DNA of 64,000 nucleotides from Porites lobata (Eukaryota > Cnidaria > Anthozoa > Scleractinia > Poritidae). Under the pieces are notes generated by a model that saw only the letters and a list, made by a program, of their open reading frames with translations, had not been told where the DNA came from and ran no database searches. The first letter of the stretch is position 1. Each line of letters opens with the position of its first letter. Positions 56,434-64,000 of this stretch are shown here, one piece after another. Location of the stretch: NCBI GenBank assembly GCA_942486035.1, contig CALNXK010000376.1:95001-159000 (forward strand), in the 5' to 3' direction. The translations under genes were made by a program, and so were the position numbers.

Positions 56434-59400
56434 CTGAGTAAATTCAAACAGTGAAATCAATTTTAATTTCCACTCAATGCGAATACTACTACAAGATTTG
56501 ATTTTTAGTTAACGCTACGTTAAAAACAACTAAAAAAAGCTATAAACATAATAGATGAAGGGTGTAAACTACCCGCGCTTTTTTAATCAATTGTCACGCG
56601 GCTATCGACACCTTAATCTCGTGACAACTTCGAAGACGGTCAGTTTGCTGATAAAAACTGTGTTAGAAAGTCGGAAACCTCTACGGTTTTAAATCTACGA
56701 CACTAAGCTAACTGAGAAGATCGCGCATCCGTATCCTACAGGCTGCAGCTTCGCGGGGTGGGTTCGGCCTCCGGCCGACACCGGAAAATCCCGCCACACG
56801 TGAGGAAAATCACCTGGTACTCAGGGTACTTGTCAATCGTCCTAGAGAACGGGATGAGAGATCTAGATCTGGATACGAGGCTACCTTATTGGCTGCAATG
56901 AGCAAGAGCGAGGAGTGTGAGTCGCCACAAGCAACTTAAGTAAACAGGGCGAAAAAGGGTTGGAAATAAGCAGCTTAAGCGTTTTTAAAATACCGTAATA
57001 GGACACCTTACTGATTAAAAGTATTTGACTACCTTTGGTACTTTTCCCACTCATAAGGGTTTTGCACTCGTTCGATGGCAAGGATTTCCACACTCCATTT
57101 AAACGAGTTTTTAAAAAGTTCTTCTATTTCTTTAAATTCGTCAGTAGTCGGTGATAACTGAACACGCTGATATGGCGTCGTGGATTGCATGTGAGACCAA
57201 TGGCTTGGCTTATCAGTGCCTCTTGTGTTTCCCTCTTGCTGATTGTGAGCTGGGAATGCTCTCTGAGACCTAGTGGAAAAAGGTACATCAAGCTGCATCA
57301 TTACATTTATCTCAGTCCCTATGGTCCATGACCTGATTATAACTTTATATAATAACGGAGTCCAGGGCTAGCACTTGTGACCTTTTTATTAATTACTTCC
57401 CCAGAGGCAGTGCTCTCTATTTAACAATTATTCTTCGAGCCCGAATGGGCTCCGAGCGGCCGAATGGGCTATTGACTCGAATAATTATTTTAGTAAGAAA
57501 AAAAATAGGAATAATTGTTTTAGTAAAATCAACTAGTTGGTCAAAAATATCACGACAAACAACTTTAGCTAGCAAAACGCGATTCAACGGCCATTGTTTT
57601 GGTTTTCAAAGCCGGCGCTTTTCGCTACTAGTGGGCTATAACGTATAGCCTAGTAGTAGCTCAACCAATCAGAACGCAGCTTTGATAATAGACCACTAGT
57701 TAGATTTTACTAAAAGTGTGCCTTATACCGGGAGAGTCCACGCAAAAGGGGTACCTATTTTAGGCATGAGGTATTTGAAAGGTTAGGGATTTAATTAACT
57801 GAAGTATATGAAAGGGTAGGGAATCTGTCATTTTGGTCTGTAAAAAGGCCAAAAACGGCTAACAAACGGATGCGAAAGAGACAAGAAACCTTCCTGGTCA
57901 TGTTAAAAGGGACGGTGCATTCACATTCACGGTTAAAAGGGGATGCCGCTTTCTACACTAGGTTATGTAAAAGGAGTACCGTTTGTCAAAGCAAGGTACA
58001 CGAAACGGGTTAATTTTCTGTCAAAAATTGTATTCAAAATGGTAGGGGGTTGGACCTCTGGACGGAGCCTCCCCTTAATTACCCCGAGTACCTCTTCCGG
58101 GTAAATTCTAGAACACGAAGTACCTTTTGAGTTGAGAAATGTCATCCTTAGAAAAAAATTTTCCAGGCCTTCTTCTTACTCTTTTTTTCGCGCCGTAATT
58201 TATGTTTTTCTGGCTCATGCTACTTGATGAGTCAAGGGTTAGAATGTAATCATGGTTGCTAATCCGAAACTTGAAGTCTTTTTGCTTGTTCCAGAAGGCT
58301 TTCTCCAGAGATTCTTGGAGATCTTTTCCCTGTGAATGGATATTTAACAGGACCGTCAGCATTAAACTCTGCAGGCTATCTATTAAATGTTTGACATTTG
58401 CAGAAAATAATTATTTATTATATTATAACACAGCAAAGAGCTAAAAACCGCCAAATGGGTATCCCAGGCCACCACTCCCATTGCCTCCCTTCTACCATAG
58501 TGTGGGTACGGGTATGGATTTGATTGTGCGTTGCCTATTTCTTACCGTTACAAGAGGTGTTATTATCCGAACCCCAAGAAAATATATCCCCCCTTTTAAT
58601 CACCGTGTCGTCTTTATCGTACATCCTCCAGAATCCACTTTGGTGTTGCCAGTACCATATCCACTTGGTAGCCAGTGGGTTGTTTGAGTTGACGTAAGAC
58701 TCTGTCGATAGGCGTCGTAGTTTCTTTCTCGACTTGACCTTTGCCAATTTCGAATTCTGTATAATCAGTGTCTTATCATCGAGCCAAATATCGACATCAT
58801 ACGTCTCTTGGGCATGCAAAAGTTCATCTCTAAAATATAAACAAAAATGATAATTTTGTCAACTGCTGCTGGAGGCCTGTGACGTCACCAAGAATGGTCG
58901 CCATCTTGGCTGACATCTTCGATTTTACCAAGAATAGAAATCAGGCTAAAACCGCGAGAAATGGTAATTTTTTGTGCTTGAAATGAAAAATAACACTTGA
59001 ATAAGCACTTTGCATGATTTAAGCCCTAAGGTTTACTTTTATTGTTGAAAGAAGTTGAAAAAACATGCTTTTTCACTCAAAAATGGCTTGACCGCCTGCT
59101 ACTTATGACGTCATATCTCGTAACCATAGAAACTGGCCATCACTGAACTTGTCTCAAGATGCGCGCAAGGGATAAACGAACACGTCAGGTGCTGATGTTT
59201 TATCCTCTAGGAAAAATGTCAGAAAAACCTTAGGGGTGGTGGCTTCTCCCCCCTTGTACTTATGCTTGGATTAATTTCTTCATAGTTAACCAAAACTTAG
59301 GTTCAGTAAACTAGCCTTCTCAAACTCATTAATAATTCATTAAGAAAATACAAAGGAAGTTAATGTTTCATGAGTGTTTGGAAATCGGATGAAACACTGC

Positions 59401-60312
59401 TTAGTATTTGCATCCTTAATTTCTCCTTCAAAAATGAAGTTCGTCAAAAATACTCCGCTGCGCGTCGTATTTTCAACTCTCTTCTCGGTGTTTCATCTGG
59501 TGATGAAACACTGCATCTCATGTTTGATATATTACTTAAAGCATGTGGGTTTTTAACCCTTTATATCAGCCATCTTTATCATCATGTGCCTTATGTTTGC
59601 CGTCCTCCTTTGGTATCTTAATATTTTCGTTGTAATTTGAAGCTTTCAATTACGTTCCTTCATATAAGAAATTCAAATTTTAACGACAGACAAACGGCAT
59701 GCCGAAAAATGCCTTGAGAACTTAAAAATGTTATTAATATTTTTGTTCAGATGACAATCACTAATGTAGCATAGTTTTACGCCCTAAAACTGACTTAAAT
59801 TAAACAATGCTATATGCCTGGCCAGTGTACTCGAGTGGCAAGTACCTGCCTGGAACTATATGTGATACTGATTAAGCCGCTCTGCAGTAATTCTTACACG
59901 CTGTTTTTACCATCTCTGGCCAACGGGCATACTTTAAGTTATGCGCCCTTTCTCATGGAAAATTGATTAAGAGTGAAATATGTTCACTAACTTCTCAATA
60001 TAGTTATATTAGTGATAATGAGTTAAATATTAGTGTATTAAATACTAGAGCAGAGTATTGTAACATGCCTTTCAAATGATTTGTAAATGCCCGTATTTAA
60101 ACTTTTCTCAAGAGTCTCGTCACAATACATTTTTTCAAGCCTCTCGTTGTCTTCCTCATTCAAATTCTTCCATTCATGGTCATTGCAATCGGAATATTGC
60201 CACTGGTAAGGCAAAATGCAGTGATGGCCGGTACACTGGGAACCATTCTTACATTTGCCAAGAATAAACTCTGGGCAAATGGGTGCATCTGGGTTGCCCC
60301 AATGAATGTGTT
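55902..60312 (-). CDS. PARP12/ZAP-like mono-ADP-ribosyltransferase, 5' part not in window (copy 5)
   Basis: Exons on the minus strand: 60312-60069, 58829-58604, 58329-58124, 57269-57033, 56433-55902. The phases (1-2-0-2-2) match copies 1 and 3, and all five are intact, giving 481 codons. Parts: CCCH finger with WWE1, WWE2, PARP domain. The first listed exon has an acceptor (CACTTTCTCAG) and needs an upstream exon ending in phase 1, so the start lies further upstream. No module exon is seen in 60400-64000, in contrast to copies 1 and 3, where it is 0.3-0.6 kb away. The product either lacks the CCCH modules or its first exon lies beyond the window. The C-terminus is short and has no CaaX box. 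Confidence 0.85.
57033..57269 (-). CDS. Copy 5 exon: N-terminal part of the PARP domain
   Basis: Acceptor TTTCCACTAG, donor AAAG|GTAGTC. Encodes KPSHWSHM, helix EFKEIEELFKNS and ILAIERVQNPYEWEKYQR. Confidence 0.9.
57420..57700. mobile_element. MITE-like repeat in copy 5 intron
   Basis: Contains CGAGCCCGAATGGGCT, GGCCGAATGGGCTATTGACTC and an AAT(A/T)ATT(A/G)TTTTAGTAA duplication, with an inverted TAGTTTAG-type end. It looks like a common interspersed repeat; boundaries are uncertain. Confidence 0.4.
57714..58090. mobile_element. Interspersed repeat with AAGGGGTAC-type motifs in copy 5 intron
   Basis: Runs of AAAAGGGGTACC, AAAGGGTAGGG, AAAAGGAGTACC and a GGACGGAGCCTCCCC end. Non-coding; related in style to the repeat at 24708-25091. 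Confidence 0.45.
58124..58329 (-). CDS. Copy 5 exon: WWE2
   Basis: 206 bp, as in copies 1 and 3. GKDLQESLEKAF.., NHDYILTL, RRRPGKFFSKDDISQLK. Acceptor CATTCACAG, donor AAAAG|GTACTT. Confidence 0.88.
58604..58829 (-). CDS. Copy 5 exon: end of WWE1, start of WWE2
   Basis: Acceptor TATATTTTAG. Contains LRRLSTESYVNSNNPLATKW and IWYWQHQSGFWRMYD. The donor ACG|GTGATT is weak. Confidence 0.85.
58860..60000. other. Copy 5 intron, repeat-derived
   Basis: 58860-59240 resembles a dispersed repeat (TGACGTCA twice, CGCCATCTTG). 59385-59520 contains GATGAAACACTGC twice. No exon seen. Confidence 0.4.
60069..60312 (-). CDS. Copy 5 exon: CCCH finger and start of WWE1; GC donor
   Basis: Encodes CPEFILGKCKNGSQCTGHH, LPYQWQY and LEKMYCDETL. 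The donor is AAAG|GCATGT: GC is required, since the nearby GT would change phase and hit a stop in the next exon. Confidence 0.85.
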
Positions 60313-60410
60313 CTGAGAAAGTGAGTAAAAGAATGTAAGTTAATAAAAAAATGAAATAATTATACGGAAAAACAACCACGTGATTTCATAATAATACTTC
60401 TGTGTTAGTA

Positions 60411-60525
60411 CACTGCGAAAACAGTCGTTTCTCCTCGGTCATCGCCGCTGGGGGACGTTTCACTAGGAGAAACGACGTTTTCCTCTCGAAACGTCCCAAG
60501 CGGCTAAGAGCGAGGAGTTCGCAGG
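60411..60525. mobile_element. Foldback MITE upstream of the copy 5 CCCH exon
   Basis: CTGCGAAA..CTCCTCG on the left pairs with CGAGGAGTTCGCAG on the right. Inside, GGACGTTTC/GAAACGTCC and CCGCT/GCGG also pair. Confidence 0.5.
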
Positions 60526-60549
60526 CTACTGTGTCAGGCCCTTCTTGTA

Positions 60550-62700
60550 GGTTTATTAAAATAAACAAATAAAACCGAATAAATCAATAAATCAATAAAT
60601 AAATACTTATTTAATTGTCCTCAAACCTGTTTATAGGAAACTAGAAGAAGCCGCACCATTAGTGATAATAGAAAAGAATTTCGTCTCAGGGTTATGCACT
60701 GACTGGAAATAGTTACCCTTTTTTTTACTGTTAGGGTCAATTGTCGCTATTAATAACAGTATCTGTGAATAAAAGGGATTTTCTGTGCGTATCGAATCCG
60801 AAATAATGTAGTAGTTTTGACGATGGATTTCAGTGTTATCGGCTTTAGGTCGATTTCGGCTTGCTCATTCCACTTTTAAAATTTCTTTTCTTCAGAAAAA
60901 TGAAGGGACTCTGATTCCATGTATGTCATCTATTTACATTCGTAGACTGTTTTTAAACCCTTACTTTTCTTGTTTTTTGTACGTATGTAGTGTCTGCTTA
61001 AGCCGGTTTTTTTTCCAAGTAATTTCAAAAATAAACGATTTATAAGCTTCGGTTTTAAATTCTGGCTTATAATTTTACTATCCTAAGGTGGATTCTATTC
61101 GAGAGACGATTGTCTTTCAAATAGAAACAATACAATTCGTATACGTACGCTAGCTAGGATCAGCGCAGTTTGTTGTTTTTTTCCTCTATTTTTCTCATCA
61201 CGAGGGGCAAGAAGACATGCCGTTGTCCAAGGTAAATGATCCTTTTTTTTGATCTTCGGTTTCAGTTTTGGTGGTGAAAAATCCATATGATCTGAGATCA
61301 CAGATCCGTTTTTGAATTCTCCCCCAAACACGCACCTCTTGAAGGTTGTACAAAGGGAAAAAAAGAAACAACAACAACAAAAGGATTGAGGGGACTGGGG
61401 AGAGGGAAACAGCGAGAGCCCGTGATGAATTTTAAAGTGATCAAGTTTTAGTGAACGCGTACCCTGCGAGCAGAGTCTCCTTCGATCTTCCTAGAAAAAT
61501 TGGGAAGAGAAAGGAGACTCTACTCGCGGCATGCACAATTCCTTTTGAGCATGCTCCAAATTCAAAAGTAACCGAGCCTCCGCGGGCCTCGCTTTCAAAT
61601 GGAGTGATTTTTTAATGAGTAGGAGGCGAGACAAACGTATCGTTGCCACACAGAAAATTATACAGAGACCTTGAAATCCGTCCGATTTTAACTTTGTAAT
61701 AGCACATTTGACGACTTTTTCAAAGGCTTTGTACGAAAGCGAAGAGCTGCCATGTTTTGTCGATTGATTGACAAATTCGTAGACTTGAAAAAATCGGAAA
61801 AAGTTATATTTCGTTTTAACAATATTGATCCACATGTTTGTAAAAAAGTCTTGGCCAGTATGTCTATGAAGCATTTCAACTTAGAGAATATTATTCCATA
61901 AAACAAAAGCATGGGAAATGGAGATTTCTAATTATATCTTTTAATTAATTCTATCTGTTTATTGATTATATTAAATATTATTAAAACTCAATTGTAATAG
62001 TTTAAAAGCAGTACCGTTTCTGTATATGGGAATGCTAATAAAATGTTATGTTATGCCGTGGGCACGGAAAAAGTCAGCGGTTCTCATGATTGAACATGCG
62101 CACCAGGGGAAAACCGGTATTACCGGTTGAAACTTCAAGGTCTGCTAAAAAGATCATGTCCCTTATTAACTAAAGTGTCAGTAACAAGGTCCTTGTATCT
62201 AGCAATTGCGAAGCCCCACCTTTGTTAGACACTAAAAGTTAAGGTTGAGTAAGTTAGAGACGTGGCACCAGATGGATTTTAAGTTTGAAGCCAGGCCTGA
62301 TGTCATATGGGGAGAGGCTGCTCTCCTTGGATATGCTGCCTCTTGCTTACGATCGAAAAATCAAGGATCTCGTTTTCTTTTACAAAGCTGTCTACGGCTT
62401 CATTGATATAGATGTCTCTAACTACGTAACTTTTAACAATCATCAACGTACATACGCAGCGTGGCCAGTCTGCTGGCTGTTATCTTACTGTTCCGGCCTG
62501 TAAGACCCGCACTTTGCAAGCTTCATATTTTGTCCGTACGGGGGGGGACAACTTATGCAATGAAACTGTCCCTAGTGGTGTTACCTCTCTTAGCTGTTTA
62601 CAATTATTTTTGAAGAATTTACATAATTCTCTTTTAATGAATGTCTTTGATGTGGACACGGTCTGCTAATGGTCAATCTCTTGCGAACGTCCATGACACT
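60550..62700. other. Region 5' of copy 5, no gene seen
   Basis: The CCCH module exon expected for this family is not found here on the minus strand. A 127-codon minus-strand frame at 61491-61874 has no recognisable domain. Confidence 0.45.
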
Positions 62701-62707
62701 CGCTGAA

Positions 62708-62840
62708 TATGTTGTGGTTCAATTTTATCCTTGGTTTAAATTTTATTTTCTTTTGTTTTTGGGTATGGTTATGTATGATAATGAGTTTGAAACAAAAGAA
62801 AATAAAATTTAAACCAAGGATAAAACTGAACCACAACATA
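62708..62840. repeat. 51-bp inverted repeat, one mismatch (hairpin)
   Basis: Arms 62708-62758 and 62790-62840 are reverse complements with one mismatch (CAATTT against CAGTTT) around a 31-nt loop. AT-rich, no ORF. Confidence 0.9.
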
Positions 62841-63445
62841 TATACTTTATTTTTCATTTTGAATATTAGATTTCTTTACAGTTAGACGGAAATTTTCTCC
62901 CATTAAAGTTTTCTACAATTAGATTTTTCTCCTACTACAACTGGATTTTATTTTTTGTATGTATCGTTTAAAATTCTTATATTTCCATAGGTTTGGCAGC
63001 CTGCATGGGTCGAAGTGTTCCGTTAGTACCCTGCCCTTTTGGTCTTTAATTCTTTCCTGTCTTTCATGTTTGTATATTTCGACCTGTTTTTGATCCTGCC
63101 CAATAAAGCTTGAAATAATAGGCCAGTCACAGTCACAGTACAACAAACGCTAAGGACTTCGAACATGAATTAACTGTTTACCATTGGACAAGTTTTGGGT
63201 ACCCGGTGTATCAGAAATTTTAACAAACAATTATATTATAAGAACTTTTCACTTTATTCAGTTAATGATAAGCACACATGATGTGAGCTACGTTTTGCTT
63301 GAACATTAAGAAAAAAACATTTTCTGGAACCAAAGTAACATTGTGAAAGGTTTGAACCCAGGAGTAATTTCAAAAGTAGATTGAGTTTGGCAGACGACCA
63401 ATAACATCACGACGTAATTGACCAATAAAAATCAATAACCAGAGT
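62841..63445. other. Non-coding
   Basis: No gene or repeat that I can support. Confidence 0.35.
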
Positions 63446-63605
63446 GTGATACCATCAACTGACGTGATACAACTCACTTTAACTCTGAAGATGACTACCG
63501 CACAGGTTGTCGAAACGTCAGTCACTGTCAACAACAACAGTCCTATTCAGGACTACGTTCACCCGGACAATCAAACTCAACCTACTTTTCAAAGTAACAT
63601 TATTT
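63446..63605 (+). mobile_element. Retroelement 3'-end remnant
   Basis: GAAGATGACTACCGCACAGG followed by GTCGAAACGTCAG is a sequence style found next to Penelope-like or LINE coding ends; its translation (KMTTAQVVETSVTVNN, QDYVHPDNQTQPTF) is a low-information peptide often seen at such remnants. Assignment is from memory of the pattern. Confidence 0.35.
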
Positions 63606-64000
63606 TACGAATCGGGTATAATTTGAGCTTTTTTTTGAGGGGGTGGGGGGGGGGGGGGCGTAAAAAGAGATTAAATGCCAGTTTTACTAGCATAATCGGG
63701 AAAGGCCTAGAACCCCGGCTAAATATTTCGGTAAGTAGGCAAATATTTGCGGCCCGCACAGGGCAGCTACCTATTTTTGTCTTGAAAGCGTCTGAGAACT
63801 CGATTTGTTGGGTAGTTTGTTTGGTAATTTGTTTGGTAGTTTCGAAGTTTGTTTCGCTGTTTTACCAGTTCCCAGTCCCCGCCGCGTAGCACCTTATCCA
63901 GTATACAAGCAGAGTACAATGGCGGCCAAAATTTTTTATCCGAGAATTTTGTGACCGCTAGAAAGTGAAAATCTATGATTCTTTCTGAACACGCCTTAAA

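Noticed and set aside
60069..60380. Copy 5 starting within the CCCH exon
   Set aside because: The apparent start is a GTG in intron sequence; the exon has a clear acceptor at 60313 and needs an upstream phase-1 exon.
61491..61874. 127-codon minus-strand ORF
   Set aside because: No domain, no CCCH pattern, composition like the surrounding AT-rich DNA; not the missing copy 5 exon.

Overview
This is eukaryotic, metazoan DNA: intron-containing genes with GT-AG (and a few GC-AG) junctions, AT-rich intergenic DNA, and many DNA transposons, MITEs, tRNA-derived SINEs and 5'-truncated LINE fragments. The protein families and the look of the interspersed repeats suggest an anthozoan cnidarian such as a stony coral; that taxonomic placement is an inference.

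The window is dominated by a cluster of genes related to vertebrate PARP12 and ZAP/PARP13 (CCCH zinc fingers, two WWE domains, PARP catalytic domain). Copy 1 (781-21293, +) is complete: six exons, 1758 codons, phases consistent throughout. It carries four tandem N-terminal modules of four CCCH fingers each, a fifth-type CCCH finger with WWE1, WWE2, an H-Y-I type ADP-ribosyltransferase domain, and a Ser/Thr-rich tail ending in a CaaX box. Copy 2 (29400-29870, -) is a lone catalytic exon broken by a 13-bp insertion. Copy 3 (35194-44961, +) keeps two modules and all downstream exons, and also ends in a CaaX box, but its 5' part is decayed and one finger carries a 7-bp deletion. Copy 4 is a 5' fragment (49838-51772, +) split and truncated by three mobile elements. 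Copy 5 (60312-55902, -) has the CCCH-WWE-WWE-PARP exons; no N-terminal modules are visible before the window ends, and there is no CaaX box. Intron phases (1-2-0-2-2) are the same in copies 1, 3 and 5.

Region by region: 1-780 holds a MITE and the copy 1 upstream region. 781-21293 is copy 1, whose second intron is occupied by a 12.66-kb CACTA-like transposon (4656-17313) containing subterminal repeat arrays, a 143-bp tandem array with higher-order periodicity, and a CpG-rich island. 22860-27533 is a small gene for a predicted secreted Cys-containing protein, preceded by a duplicated TATA promoter. 29-35 kb has the broken exon copy and a 2.3-kb inverted duplication of a SAP-like gene fragment, with a Harbinger-like MITE in one arm. 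35-45 kb is copy 3. 46.2-47.6 kb is a TTAA-flanked element. 49.8-55.4 kb is a graveyard of the copy 1 5' duplicate and LINE pieces. 55.9-60.3 kb is copy 5, tail-to-tail with copy 3. 60.4-64 kb shows no recognisable gene.

Functionally, the intact proteins are expected (from the vertebrate families) to bind RNA through the CCCH modules, bind ADP-ribose through WWE2, and transfer single ADP-ribose units. The CaaX boxes suggest membrane anchoring, as in the long ZAP isoform. Repeated copying, inversion and decay of family members within 64 kb fits a fast-evolving innate immune locus.
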